A DNA stretch of 64,000 nt from Crateriforma conspicua (lineage in GTDB: Bacteria > Planctomycetota > Planctomycetia > Pirellulales > Pirellulaceae): contig NZ_CP036319.1 of the NCBI RefSeq assembly GCF_007752935.1, positions 3,100,001 through 3,164,000 on the forward strand, in the 5' to 3' direction. The notes beneath the pieces were generated by a model. The model worked only from the letters and a program-made list of their open reading frames with translations, was not told the DNA's origin and ran no database searches. The translations under genes and the position numbers were made by a program. Numbering within the stretch: the first letter of the stretch is position 1; each line of letters opens with the position of its first letter. Shown here piece after piece: positions 27,931 through 37,268 of this stretch.

Positions 27931-28355
27931 TGGACTTGGCCCCGCTGGCTGAGCATCTGTTGTGCGTCGTGCGGGAAACGGAATCGACGCCCACACTGGT
28001 GGTTCCCGATTCGGTTCGCCTGCGACGCGCGTTCTTTGCGGCCTTGGCGGAACAAGTCGCACGATGTGCCGATGGCCAGGATCGCGATGGCCGACCGATC
28101 CGGACGACGCGTCTGCGTATCGACGCCCTGTTGCCGGTTTCCGCGGGATGGCGGGATCGGTGGACGACGATGCTGCGACGCGATCCGTCAGCGTCATCCG
28201 AATCGCCCGTCGACTGGTCCATCGAGCGACCGTTGATGATCGGTCGTCAAGGCGGCATTCATGGCGAAATCGTCGTGGGCTATGCTCAAGCGGGTACGGA
28301 ATTTCCCGCCTGGGTGACACCGGTCCCACTGTGCGATCGACCTCGGGCGGCTTAG
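27930..28355 (+). CDS. hypothetical protein coupled to the AAA ATPase
   Basis: A 141-residue protein of unknown family, with helical N-terminus (LAPLAEHLLCVVRE) and a compact mixed region ending in EIVVGYAQAGTEFPAWV. It has no signal peptide or membrane helix. Its ATG shares one base with the ATPase stop, so the two proteins are probably made together and may interact. Function unknown. Confidence 0.65.
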   Translation: MDLAPLAEHLLCVVRETESTPTLVVPDSVRLRRAFFAALAEQVARCADGQDRDGRPIRTTRLRIDALLPVSAGWRDRWTTMLRRDPSASSESPVDWSIERPLMIGRQGGIHGEIVVGYAQAGTEFPAWVTPVPLCDRPRAA

Positions 28356-28390
28356 ACGCGACCCGCCGTTGCACGTGAAAGACGTTTGCT

Positions 28391-29143
28391 TTGCCCAGTT
28401 CTGATTCACCGGCACCCACGTCGCCGCCGGGGCGAGTGCTGATCGCCATTTGTACCTACAACGAAGCCGGCAACGTCGTCGCGATGTTGCGTGGGCTGCG
28501 CGAATCGATGCCCGACGCGGATCTGTTGGTCGTCGACGACGGGTCGCCCGATGGGACGGCGGAATTGGCCCAGGAATGGTCGGCAAAAAACGGCCGCGCC
28601 GAAGTCATCGTGCGGCATGACCAGCGGGGGCTCGGGGGGGCGATCCGTCGCGCGGTGCAAACGGCGGTCGATCAGGGCTACGACTTCTTTCTGAATCTGG
28701 ATGCGGACCTGAGCCACGACCCGGCGGAATTGCCGCGGTTGCTGGAGCGGGCTTTGCAAGACGACCGGCCCGATGTCGTCGTGGGGTCGCGATACATCCG
28801 TGGCGGTTCGATCGTCGGATGGCCGGTGCGCCGCAAAGTGCTCAGCCGGATGGTCAACACGTTCGCGGTCCACTGGTTGCGGCTGCCCGTCAGCGATTGC
28901 AGCGGGTCGATGCGTTGCTATCGCGTCGACGCCTTATCGCGGTTGGATTTGGACGGCCTGCGGAACAACGGCTATGCGTTGTTGGAGGAGTTGTTGGTGC
29001 GTCTGCGTCAACAAGGGGCGGTCATGGCGGAGGTCCCGATTTGCTTCACCGAGCGGCAGGTCGGCGAGAGCAAGCTGACGATCGGTGAAGCGGTTTCGTC
29101 GGCCCTTTCCATCGTCAAACTTTCGCGTTCGCCCAGCCGGTGA
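28391..29143 (+). CDS. dolichol-phosphate mannosyltransferase-like glycosyltransferase
   Basis: Family 2 (GT-A) glycosyltransferase resembling polyprenol-monophosphomannose synthase (Dpm1). RVLIAICTYNEAGNV begins the fold, LLVVDDGSPDGTAE is the nucleotide-sugar site, and FFLNLDADLSHDPAELP holds the DxD metal motif. GSRYIRGGSI and FTERQVGESKL are hallmarks of the Dpm1 subfamily. At 250 aa it is the soluble form without membrane helices. It probably loads a sugar on a polyprenol carrier for envelope glycans. The start is uncertain: TTG 28391, or GTG 28436 directly before the first strand. Confidence 0.87.
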   Translation: MPSSDSPAPTSPPGRVLIAICTYNEAGNVVAMLRGLRESMPDADLLVVDDGSPDGTAELAQEWSAKNGRAEVIVRHDQRGLGGAIRRAVQTAVDQGYDFFLNLDADLSHDPAELPRLLERALQDDRPDVVVGSRYIRGGSIVGWPVRRKVLSRMVNTFAVHWLRLPVSDCSGSMRCYRVDALSRLDLDGLRNNGYALLEELLVRLRQQGAVMAEVPICFTERQVGESKLTIGEAVSSALSIVKLSRSPSR

Positions 29144-29330
29144 CCGCATTTTCCGGCTTTCCGGATGGCCGATTCGGCGGGTGGCAACGGTTTTGTGGCC
29201 GACACGTCCGGGAAAGCCCCCACAGAATGCCGGATTCGCCGGAGAATTTGCCGTTTTCCCCGACGTCCCTGACATAGCTTTCAACTGGGGATTGGGTCTT
29301 GTTGGGACTGAGGGCACAGGCGAAACGCCG

Positions 29331-29717
29331 ATGTATATTCCGTTTGAATTGATCGACCGCGGCATGGTCTCGTCGGACCAGTTGGTTCAAGCGCTGCGTC
29401 ATCAAGTGGCACTGCGAAAGCCGGTGGGCCAATTGGCGGTTGATAATCAGATGATGCGGATGGGCGAGGTCTTTGACGTTCTGGCGCAGCAACGTGACTT
29501 GGCACAGTCCAGCGACACCCGGTTGCCGTTCGGACGCGTGGCGATCCAGATGGGATACCTGAATCGCGCCCAGTTGGGCGAATTGATGCTGCAGCAACTG
29601 GACCAGACTCCCGGCGTGGACGAAGTCCTGGTCGACGAAGGCGTTTTGGACGCGAAAGTGCTGGTCGGACCTCGCACGTCCAGGCCAGACAACGACGTGT
29701 CCGGGCAATCTGCCTAG
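29331..29717 (+). CDS. small MshEN-like helical protein
   Basis: A 128-residue soluble protein with two similar helical units: IDRGMVSSDQLVQALRHQ near residue 8 and MGYLNRAQLGELMLQQ near residue 80. This pattern is reminiscent of the N-terminal domain of type II secretion ATPase GspE/MshE, although no ATPase is attached. ATG 29331 was chosen because the long upstream extension has no such pattern. It ends the rightward block with the ExeA-like ATPase, hinting at a secretion or c-di-GMP link. That link is speculative. Confidence 0.6.
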   Translation: MYIPFELIDRGMVSSDQLVQALRHQVALRKPVGQLAVDNQMMRMGEVFDVLAQQRDLAQSSDTRLPFGRVAIQMGYLNRAQLGELMLQQLDQTPGVDEVLVDEGVLDAKVLVGPRTSRPDNDVSGQSA

Positions 29718-30026
29718 CAATCCAGCCGCTTTGGTCGGTCACTGGCCTGGGAAGACACGGATCGATGAAACCAAGCGTTTGGGGGCCTGGGGCGATGGTC
29801 AGTCAGGCGAATCCCTGGTCGGCGGGATAACTTTAGAAAGCCCGCGAGATTTTTTTCGCATTTCAATGCGGGGATTGCGGCGGGAGCACGCGAATACCCT
29901 TGGAGACTGTGTTCGGGTTGCGAAACGGCCGTTTGAAAGCTTGGTTTCGTCGCGGTTCTGAACACGCAGACGCTCTGTGTTCTCGTTTCGCCCAGCCCAT
30001 TCGTGACGTCAGAACGACGGTACGGA
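29718..30026. other. intergenic region between convergent genes
   Basis: About 310 bases between the small MshEN-like gene and imuB, which converge. A weak hairpin (GAACAC near 29958 with GTGTTC near 29975) may terminate imuB, and a T-rich stretch near 29850 may end the rightward block. No gene was recognised. Confidence 0.45.
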
Positions 30027-31793
30027 TCAGCTAAAGATGCCGTGAAGCCACCATTCGTGTGTGTCTTTGGGGGTATCAGCGGTCAGATCACGATAGACCC
30101 ACCACCACTGACCCCGATTCGTTTCGACGCGAAAGTAATCGCGGCGGACACACGGGCCGGCCCACCAGCCGGTTTCGATCCGCTCGGGGCCCCAACTACG
30201 GATGACCGCATGATGCTGGCCGGCGTATTGAAATCCGCGGGGAATCCCGCCCGGTCCGATGGCCGTTTGGTGTTCAGCCAGGCGTGCGTTGGCGTGATGC
30301 CACGGCCCCGTGTCCGATTCTTCCCTACCCAGGTCGGCGCTGCTGGACAAATTGTCACACTTGGCATTTGGGCGGCATTTCTGGGCGACCAAAACGTGTG
30401 GTGTAACGAATAGTTCCAACGGCCGACGCATGATTTCGTCGGTGTGGGGCAAGAATGAGGATCGGGTTTGATGGCCATCTTTCGACCGCGACGATGCGGA
30501 GGACTTTTCCGCTTGGGCGAACCAGCGGGCGGATCGTCCGGCCAGCGGGAATTCTTCGAAGGCTTTCTCGGGCAGGGCATCCCGAGTCAGGCGGGCTCCG
30601 CAAACGTTTTCGCGACCCAGTCGGTTGGACAGCGAATCGATCAGCCGTGCGACGGTGCTGCCGCCGCAAGAGTCATCTCCATGCCGGAACAGGTCTTGCT
30701 GTCGTGTCGCCATCACCTGGGTGTGGGGAACCGAGACGGTGACACGATGGACCGGTGCCGGCAAGCCTTGGGATTCGATCGATTGTTGCACCAGAGTCAA
30801 CCAGTGGCCGGTGTCCAGCGTCGGCGCAAATAAGCCAACGTCCACAGTCAGCGGCGGGTGGACCGAAAGGTCCAGGCGACATGACACGTGTAGTGCCCCA
30901 CACGACCGTGTCGCCAAGCCCGCCCTGACTTTTTCCATCAAGCGGCCGATCCGGTCCACCAGGATCGCCATGTCCTCGGTCGGGTATTCCAGCGGCATCG
31001 ATTCGCTGTCGCACACGGGACGCTGGGCGACGGTGAAGTGTTCTTCGACATCGCCGACCAATTGGGCCAAGCGGTCGGCGACGTGCTGACCCAACCGTGT
31101 GGCCAGCCCGCCTCGGGGCAACGCCAACGTTTGGCCGATCGTGTCCACGCCCAGACGCCGCAGCATCGTCACCGTCTCCGGTGCAATCCTTAGTCCCGAT
31201 GTCGGCAGGTCGCCGACCGCGTCGACGGTCAATCCGATGGGAACGATCCGGGTTCGCCCGTGCCCGTGGTTGGCCACCGCCCAGGCGGCACCGATCGTGT
31301 CGGCGATCGCGATCCGGCCGGACAAGTTCAACGAAGCCAAGATCTGGTCGCTGGCGGCGATCACGTCGGATTCACCACCGAACAAGTGTGTCACACCATG
31401 CAGGTCGCCGATCAGCGATTCGCGACAATGCAGCGATCGCCCCGCCCAGCGGAAACGGTCTAACACTTCGGTGCCGATCATCGGCGTCAAACGATTTCGA
31501 AATCGTTCGACCAACTGGTCCATCGCCCCTGCGTCGGCGTGACGGTTATGTTCGATCAGCTGATACGAATCCGGCGCGCCGGCACGCTGCAGCCAATCGG
31601 TCGCCTGGGCCACCGACATGCCCAATCGCACGCCCGCGGCGGTCGCACGCCGGCAACACGCCACGACCACACGGCCGCGACGAGGATCGTTTTGCCACAG
31701 AACCGTTGGAATGTCACCCGACGTCGCGTCGCGGCGCATCCGCAGTCTTTGGATCGGCCAGTCGGGAAGCCAGACGCATAGCAGCCTTTTCAT
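30027..31793 (-). CDS. imuB: ImuB, inactive Y-family polymerase-like mutagenesis protein
   Basis: A 588-residue paralogue of Y-family DNA polymerases that recruits the error-prone DnaE2 polymerase. It starts RLLCVWLPDWPIQRLR, where active polymerases have a catalytic aspartate; this replacement is typical of ImuB. VLWQNDPRRGRVVVACC and GVRLGMSVAQA follow the family, and the C-terminus ends with WWWVYRDLTAD...WWLHGIF, the usual ImuB ending. A QQDLF pentapeptide near residue 368 fits the beta-clamp-binding motif known in ImuB. It overlaps imuA by 80 bases. No dnaE2 gene is in the window. Confidence 0.88.
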   Translation of the reverse strand: MKRLLCVWLPDWPIQRLRMRRDATSGDIPTVLWQNDPRRGRVVVACCRRATAAGVRLGMSVAQATDWLQRAGAPDSYQLIEHNRHADAGAMDQLVERFRNRLTPMIGTEVLDRFRWAGRSLHCRESLIGDLHGVTHLFGGESDVIAASDQILASLNLSGRIAIADTIGAAWAVANHGHGRTRIVPIGLTVDAVGDLPTSGLRIAPETVTMLRRLGVDTIGQTLALPRGGLATRLGQHVADRLAQLVGDVEEHFTVAQRPVCDSESMPLEYPTEDMAILVDRIGRLMEKVRAGLATRSCGALHVSCRLDLSVHPPLTVDVGLFAPTLDTGHWLTLVQQSIESQGLPAPVHRVTVSVPHTQVMATRQQDLFRHGDDSCGGSTVARLIDSLSNRLGRENVCGARLTRDALPEKAFEEFPLAGRSARWFAQAEKSSASSRSKDGHQTRSSFLPHTDEIMRRPLELFVTPHVLVAQKCRPNAKCDNLSSSADLGREESDTGPWHHANARLAEHQTAIGPGGIPRGFQYAGQHHAVIRSWGPERIETGWWAGPCVRRDYFRVETNRGQWWWVYRDLTADTPKDTHEWWLHGIFS

Positions 31794-32916
31794 GCAGCGG
31801 TTCTGAATGAACTTGGATGCGGTATCGGTGATCGATCGACAGTAAAACGCTGCGCCCGGTCATGCCGCCTTTGCAGCGGTCCAGCGTGATTTGAAACAAA
31901 CGCTGTTGTCGACGGGCGGGCCCGCGCAGACCATCCGATGGTCGTTGCGGACGACGCGTTGCACCGGAGTTGGGAAGCGTCAAGTGTGACGTGTCGCGAT
32001 GTCGGTTGGATCGTGCTTCATCGCGCCGGGGCAACGTCAGCGGACGGCTGGCGACGTGAAATCGGGTGTCGGCAAAACTGGGGCGGCCCCGTGATGTCGA
32101 ACCTCGCAGCAACAAGCCCGGGGTGCGTCCCGTTTCGGCCGCCAACTGGAACCGCCGCGCGTCACGGTCGTCCAGTCGTCGGGGCGCCCAGGCGATCACC
32201 AGGCCCACGCAGCCGCTGCGTAACAACTGGTCGGTCGCCCAAATCGTGTCCGCGTCCGATTCGGTTCGGCACCACAACAGCCCCGCCGGATCGATCCCGA
32301 ACCCGGTCAGGGCGGGCGGATAAAAATGACCGTGCGGATCGACCACGGCCAAGCGTCCCGGCCCGGCGGGGATGGGGCGTCGGTCGGGACAGAAATCGTT
32401 TCGCAGATAGCCCGCCGCGGCGACCATCGCCAACGTCAGCGCACCGCCGGAGGGTACCGAACTGATCCATTCGGTGATCCCGTCGGTTCGCAATCCGCCA
32501 CGGGGCAGCCAAGCGTCCACGGCGTCACAGCCGGTCGAAAACGCTGGGGCTTGGGAGATCTTTGGAAGGGAAGCCTGGGGTGTCGGACCGACGTGATTCG
32601 GGTCTGTCACGTCGGCCGCGTCCGCTTCGCCGGCGGTGTGGCCGCCGATCATCTTGGACAAACGGCCCAGCAATGCCTGCCGATCCTCCGCCCCAGTTTC
32701 CGCATGCTCTATTTCCTCACGCTCTGTTTCCGCAGTCCCGATTTCCGAACGGCGATCTGGACGGGCGACCGAATCGGGGGTGTCGACGGGGAAAGCAACC
32801 GCCGGTGGTGGCAAAAAGGAATCCGAATCCGCGCCCTGATTGTCCGAGCGATCCGCCTGAACCGTGCCGGCCGGTCGCGTTTGAGCGGCAAAGTCGAAAA
32901 GCTGTTGAGTCGCCAT
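31714..32916 (-). CDS. imuA: ImuA, RecA-like mutagenesis accessory protein
   Basis: A 400-residue protein resembling ImuA, the RecA/SulA-like partner of ImuB. The core has TGCDAVDAWLPRGGLRTDGITEW followed by SSVPSGGALTLAMVAAA; the P-loop lacks the usual GKT lysine. The end LDRCKGGMTGRSVLLSIDH is typical of ImuA. The N-terminus MATQQLFDFAAQ resembles a degenerate clamp-binding motif, followed by about 100 low-complexity residues. The gene overlaps imuB by 80 bases, so translational coupling is likely. Damage (LexA) control is typical of the family; no box was identified. Confidence 0.82.
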   Translation of the reverse strand: MATQQLFDFAAQTRPAGTVQADRSDNQGADSDSFLPPPAVAFPVDTPDSVARPDRRSEIGTAETEREEIEHAETGAEDRQALLGRLSKMIGGHTAGEADAADVTDPNHVGPTPQASLPKISQAPAFSTGCDAVDAWLPRGGLRTDGITEWISSVPSGGALTLAMVAAAGYLRNDFCPDRRPIPAGPGRLAVVDPHGHFYPPALTGFGIDPAGLLWCRTESDADTIWATDQLLRSGCVGLVIAWAPRRLDDRDARRFQLAAETGRTPGLLLRGSTSRGRPSFADTRFHVASRPLTLPRRDEARSNRHRDTSHLTLPNSGATRRPQRPSDGLRGPARRQQRLFQITLDRCKGGMTGRSVLLSIDHRYRIQVHSEPLHEKAAMRLASRLADPKTADAPRRDVG

Positions 32917-33057
32917 CGGGTGGATTCTCGATGTACGTTGGTGGCAAAGGGTGACGAGTCGGCGGCTGTCGAGACGGCCAATGGGACGCCGAAAGCTATG
33001 CTAGCAATTCGGTGTAACCGCGTACAGTAATTTCATTCATCGGCGTGAGGAAATCGC

Positions 33058-33408
33058 GTGCTGCAAAAAATCCGCTGGTTCTTTTTGTTGGCGGCCATCG
33101 TGCTGTTGGTGATCGTGGCGTTTCAAAACAGCACGCCGGTCGAATTGGCTTTGTTGACCTATCGCGGCACGCATTCGCTGACGCTGATGTTGTTGGCCAC
33201 GACGGCGTCGGGATTCTTGTTGGGGGCGTTGGCGACGCTTTGGCACCAGCGTGGCCGACGCAAACGAAAAGACGCTCGGCAACGGGCCGGCAAAGCGGCC
33301 AAAGCCGAAAAACGTCGTCAAAAAGCGGAAGAAAAGGCCGCCACAGCTGCGGCGCCCGGTCCATCGGGCGGTGGCAGCGGTCAAGGCGACACTCACCCGT
33401 TGCTGTGA
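33058..33408 (+). CDS. lapA: LapA domain-containing membrane protein
   Basis: A 116-residue inner-membrane protein with two helices (IRWFFLLAAIVLLVIVAFQNS and LTLMLLATTASGFLLGALATL), the QNSTPVEL motif of the LapA/DUF1049 family, then a basic K/R/A-rich coiled tail. Enterobacterial LapA works with LapB in lipopolysaccharide assembly; no lapB is adjacent here, so that role is not assured. GTG start with GAGG seven bases upstream. Its last 16 bases overlap the end of the convergent clamp-motif gene. Confidence 0.83.
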   Translation: MLQKIRWFFLLAAIVLLVIVAFQNSTPVELALLTYRGTHSLTLMLLATTASGFLLGALATLWHQRGRRKRKDARQRAGKAAKAEKRRQKAEEKAATAAAPGPSGGGSGQGDTHPLL

Positions 33409-33869
33409 ACCGAGTCCCCCGCAAGGATCGCTTGGGGTTCCGCCAAACGGGCGGCATGGCGTGCACGACGCTGGGCGACCATCTGGTGACGTCGCAGGAC
33501 GATTTGGGCCAAGTCGCCGATGCGGTTGACGTGATTCTTGGGGGCTCGTTCCAGCTGCTGGCGTCCTTGGTGGATCGCCATCGCTAGTTCTTTCAGCGAC
33601 GGACGGTCGCCGCTGGTGGGCGGAGCGGTGTGAAACTTTTCGCGTTCTTCATAAACCGCCCCGTCGACTTGATCGGCGTGGTTCGGGGTGGTCGGCGACG
33701 TTTCGGGCAACAGCGTCGAAAACCGAACCGACGGCCGGACAACGGGGACGGGACTGGCCGAAACGGGGTTGGCCGGAAAAGGACTGGCGGCGGCATCGGG
33801 GTGTCCGGCAACGCTTGGTCCGCCGGTGACGTTCGCAAAGCCAAAGTCGAACAGTGAAAGCTGGGTCAT
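33393..33869 (-). CDS. small protein with N-terminal beta-clamp-binding motif
   Basis: A 158-residue protein with no recognised family. It opens with MTQLSLFDFGF: residues 3-7, QLSLF, exactly match the bacterial beta-clamp-binding pentapeptide QL[SD]LF. A proline and serine-rich, probably disordered stretch to about residue 90 follows, then a basic helical end (KELAMAIHQGRQQLE, AQIVLRRHQMVAQRRARHAARLAE). ImuA, encoded just downstream on the same strand beyond lapA, begins with a similar MATQQLFDF. This suggests a clamp-tethered DNA-repair accessory protein, by inference. The start is supported by GGAG nine bases upstream; the frame extends further but without similarity. Confidence 0.6.
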   Translation of the reverse strand: MTQLSLFDFGFANVTGGPSVAGHPDAAASPFPANPVSASPVPVVRPSVRFSTLLPETSPTTPNHADQVDGAVYEEREKFHTAPPTSGDRPSLKELAMAIHQGRQQLERAPKNHVNRIGDLAQIVLRRHQMVAQRRARHAARLAEPQAILAGDSVHSNG

Positions 33870-34173
33870 CGATCGGGTCTCCGAAAGAACTGGAAAATCG
33901 CCTCCGGTGGTGTCACCACCACGGCGTTCGCATTCTTCGAAGACCCCGTGACACGTCTGGTCACGACCCGAATCACCGGCCCAGAAATTTCCTTCGCCAA
34001 AACCCCTACAGCCGACCCAATGGGCCGTCACCGGCCACCAATCTTTGACTCCACCACGACTTCGGACCGGCGTTTCGGCCCGCGGCAACTAGGCTCGCAT
34101 CGTCTTTACCCGACGGCGTGTACCGACCCGGCCGTGGTCAACCGACGGTGATTCTTTCAACGACAGACACAGC
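33870..34173. other. divergent intergenic region
   Basis: About 300 bases between the clamp-motif gene and the next rightward membrane protein. Presumably it holds divergent promoters; none could be identified, and no SOS-like palindrome was recognised. Confidence 0.45.
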
Positions 34174-35031
34174 ATGAGCGACGCGGCCTTTCCCTATTCA
34201 TCCACCGAAGCCCGCCGGTCGGAATCCGACCACGTGGGGCCGATCCGTTTTGCGGCGGTTTTGACGTGGGCGGCGTCGGCGGCCCTGGCCGTTCTGGCGG
34301 TCTATCCGATCGCGTTGATCGCCATCGGGATCGGCCAGTTGTGGGAAAAACCTCCGGTGGCGACACCGTTGATTTGGATTTTCATGCTGATCCCGGCCGG
34401 CTGGTTGACCCTGCGGATCAAGCGTTGGTTGGCGCCGGCGTTTTACGGCCCGATCCATGATCGGTTGCCAGAGCAGATGTTTTTTGGCCCGGCCATCAAC
34501 GACGTGCTGAACTGTCACCGCACGATTCTGGTCGCCGCTTCGTCGATGATCCTGATCAGCGAAATCATGACGGCTTGGCTGGAACGACAAGGCGTCGATC
34601 TGACCTGGATGAGTGCCTCCGTTGCCGGCACCGCGATCACGGTCGCCTTCCTGGTCGGCATTGGACTTTGGGTGTCCGGTTCGCGTTTGTTCAAGGCCAC
34701 GCGAGGCCGACACATTCGTCGTCGGCACAGCCACCGTCCCGACGGTTTGTCGATCATCGATTTCACCCCGGCCTGGGACAACGACCGCACGAGGATGTTG
34801 TCCGAATGCCGAGGCAGCCGTGATCTGGCGCGAGCCCATTTCACGTTGACGTTGGCGACGACCGCAGCGTTTGCGATCGCGGGGCTGCTGGCGACTCAGT
34901 TTGCCGGCCGGTCTTGGGCGGCCGAATTGACCGTGTTCTTGGCCATCGCCGGAATCTTGGCGCTGTGGCCCACGTCCACACGTTTCGCGTACTGGTGCCG
35001 TCGCGTCGTCGGCGTCGCGCTGGACGACTGA
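34174..35031 (+). CDS. multi-pass membrane protein, unknown
   Basis: A 285-residue protein with about six hydrophobic helices, for example AAVLTWAASAALAVLAVYPI, LIWIFMLIPAGWLTL and TLATTAAFAIAGLLATQF. A polar, basic loop ([15 protein letters not shown]) lies near residue 180. No family motif was recognised. It stands alone and converges on pdxJ. Function unknown. Confidence 0.7.
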   Translation: MSDAAFPYSSTEARRSESDHVGPIRFAAVLTWAASAALAVLAVYPIALIAIGIGQLWEKPPVATPLIWIFMLIPAGWLTLRIKRWLAPAFYGPIHDRLPEQMFFGPAINDVLNCHRTILVAASSMILISEIMTAWLERQGVDLTWMSASVAGTAITVAFLVGIGLWVSGSRLFKATRGRHIRRRHSHRPDGLSIIDFTPAWDNDRTRMLSECRGSRDLARAHFTLTLATTAAFAIAGLLATQFAGRSWAAELTVFLAIAGILALWPTSTRFAYWCRRVVGVALDD

Positions 35032-35088
35032 TGCACTGCTGACGCTTGATCGGCGGCCATCCGCATGACCGGCCCGCGGGCTGGGACG

Positions 35089-35808
35089 CTAAACGAACAA
35101 GTCCAAGATGCGTCGCATTTCGGCCACCGCATCCTTCATGCCGACCATCACAGCACGGCTGACGATCGAGTGACCGATGTTCAGTTCGTGGATGTTCTTT
35201 AGCGCCGCGACGGGGCGCACGTTTTGATAATTCAACCCATGCCCGGCGTGCAGCTGCATCCCGGCCGATGCCGCGACGTCGCCCGCTTTGGCCAAGCGAT
35301 CGAGTTCTGCGTCCAGCTTCGCACCTTTTGCCAACGCGTAGGGGCCGGTGTGCAGTTCCACCGAATCGGCACCCAGCGCCGCGGCCGCTTCGACTTGGGC
35401 GACGTCGGGATCGATGAACAGACTGACGCTGATTCCCGCGTCCTTCAGACGGGCGATCGCTTCGCCGATTCGTGACGTGTCGCCGGTGCAGTTCAGCCCG
35501 CCTTCGGTGGTCACTTCTTCGCGGCTTTCGGGCACCAGCAACCCGCAATCGGGCTTCCATTGACAGGCGATCGCGACGACCTCCGGTGCACAGGCCAATT
35601 CGAAATTGGTTTTGACCGTCACCGTCCGCATCAGCATTTCGACATCGCGTTCCTGGATGTGCCGCCGGTCTTCACGCAAATGGAAAGTGATCGCATCGGC
35701 CCCGCCCTGTTCGGCCAAAGCCGCGGCGATCACGGGATCGGGTTCATAGGTCCGGCGTGCTTGGCGGACCGTTGCGATGTGGTCGACGTTGATGCCCAGA
35801 TGGATCAT
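35089..35808 (-). CDS. pdxJ: pyridoxine 5'-phosphate synthase PdxJ
   Basis: Last step of DXP-dependent vitamin B6 synthesis, joining 1-deoxyxylulose 5-phosphate and 3-amino-2-oxopropyl phosphate. The 239-residue TIM barrel begins [17 protein letters not shown], with [43 protein letters not shown] and [12 protein letters not shown] as conserved strand ends. ATG 35808 shares four bases (ATGA) with the stop of the upstream eboE-like gene, so the two are coupled; an ATG eight codons earlier is possible but would overlap more. Confidence 0.96.
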   Translation of the reverse strand: MIHLGINVDHIATVRQARRTYEPDPVIAAALAEQGGADAITFHLREDRRHIQERDVEMLMRTVTVKTNFELACAPEVVAIACQWKPDCGLLVPESREEVTTEGGLNCTGDTSRIGEAIARLKDAGISVSLFIDPDVAQVEAAAALGADSVELHTGPYALAKGAKLDAELDRLAKAGDVAASAGMQLHAGHGLNYQNVRPVAALKNIHELNIGHSIVSRAVMVGMKDAVAEMRRILDLFV

Positions 35809-36995
35809 TGATCTTGTTGCCTTTTCAGCCATTCAATTTCGCTTGCGATGTCATCGGACAACCCGCGACGACGCATCGATTCGGGCAGCACCGTCCAGGC
35901 GTAGGTTTCGATTTCCAAGTGCCCGGTAAAGTCCAACGAGCCCTGAAGGCTGTCCAGGGTTCGCAGCGCCACGCCCACTTCGTCGTGCGTCGTGGAAAGG
36001 TGCCGGAATCGTTCCAAGAAGATGGGAACATGGAAGTGGATCACCCATCGCTGGTCGCCGGCGACGGGATCGCCGTCGGTCGGCAGGCTGTCCAGTAGAC
36101 CGGGCAAATCTTCGACCAATTCAAAGCTGCCGTCCGATTTCTTGCGTCCGATTTGGTGCAGATAACGGTCTTCGGCAAAGTCACGCAATTGATCGATCGC
36201 TTCATGGCGTCGACCGATCGCCATGCTATCCCAGTCGGCCAGGATCGCGCTGCTGACTTGGACCTTGCCCACGCCGATGCCCGCGGTCGCCAGACGCGAC
36301 AGCACGTCACGTTGGTCTTCCATCATCACGGCGCTATGGCACACGTCGTGGCAAACGGTGATGTAACGCCGGTGCGATTCGTCCGGCAATTCCTTTTCAA
36401 AAAACGCTAGACAATCCCCGACGGTGTCCAGGTAGCACCCGGGTTCCGGTTCGATCGCAAGCACGATGCGGCGTCCGCTGGTCGATTCCAGCTTTTCAAG
36501 CGAATCCGCCATCGCCCGCAAATTCGCACCCGCCCTGTGGATCTTTTCATCACCCGGTGATTTGCCCCAACCGATCGGCAGGGTGCTGATCGATCCCACA
36601 CTTTGGGATTCGTCCAGGACAACGGCCAGGATGGCTGCCAACCGCCGCGTGTATTCCAGCCGTGCATCGTCCCACCAGGCCGGTGAATAGACGTCATGCT
36701 TGACGACGTCCTGGTGAAAGTTGGCAAACGGGAACCCGTTGATCGTGAAAGCCGCCAGACGTCGGGAACGCAGAAATTCGGCAAACTCTGCCGCGCCGCC
36801 GTCGATCAATTCCACCGACGCGTCGTTGGGGATCCAAAGTCCGACGCCCAGCGATTGACCACCCACCAAGTCTCGAACCGGCAGCGAGTATCGAATCAGA
36901 TTTTCGCGGATCGATTCCAGATCGGTTCCGGCGTGGACATTGGTGCAATAACCGATCGTCGTCGCGTGACTGTGAATGGCCCTGCTCCTGTTCAT
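35805..36995 (-). CDS. EboE-like TIM barrel protein
   Basis: A 396-residue xylose isomerase-like TIM barrel. The start [16 protein letters not shown] and the middle [25 protein letters not shown] and [13 protein letters not shown] match the metabolite traffic protein EboE family, part of the eboABCDEF cluster linked in cyanobacteria and others to export of periplasmic metabolites. None of the other ebo genes is present here. Glutamates and histidines at strand ends suggest a metal centre. It is directly upstream of, and coupled to, pdxJ, which might point to a substrate related to vitamin B6, but this is speculative. Confidence 0.75.
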   Translation of the reverse strand: MNRSRAIHSHATTIGYCTNVHAGTDLESIRENLIRYSLPVRDLVGGQSLGVGLWIPNDASVELIDGGAAEFAEFLRSRRLAAFTINGFPFANFHQDVVKHDVYSPAWWDDARLEYTRRLAAILAVVLDESQSVGSISTLPIGWGKSPGDEKIHRAGANLRAMADSLEKLESTSGRRIVLAIEPEPGCYLDTVGDCLAFFEKELPDESHRRYITVCHDVCHSAVMMEDQRDVLSRLATAGIGVGKVQVSSAILADWDSMAIGRRHEAIDQLRDFAEDRYLHQIGRKKSDGSFELVEDLPGLLDSLPTDGDPVAGDQRWVIHFHVPIFLERFRHLSTTHDEVGVALRTLDSLQGSLDFTGHLEIETYAWTVLPESMRRRGLSDDIASEIEWLKRQQDQ

Positions 36996-37268
36996 GGCGT
37001 GGGATTGTACGGATTCGGGCCCGCGATTGTATGGCCAGCCGACGACCCGGCGTAGACCCGGTTGGGAACCCGCCGGCCACCCGAATCGGATCCACTTTCA
37101 GGCCGTGTTCAAGGGGCCCACGCAATTTGTTTCGCCACACGGTTGACTATGATGCAATCGCATCGGACGGTCGGCCCGCCTGACCCCGCCGTCCTGTTGC
37201 CCCATGGGCCACCCGCCGCGTTTCCCCCCCAGCCGCGTTTCTTCCGCCGACAACGATTGCGATCCTTC

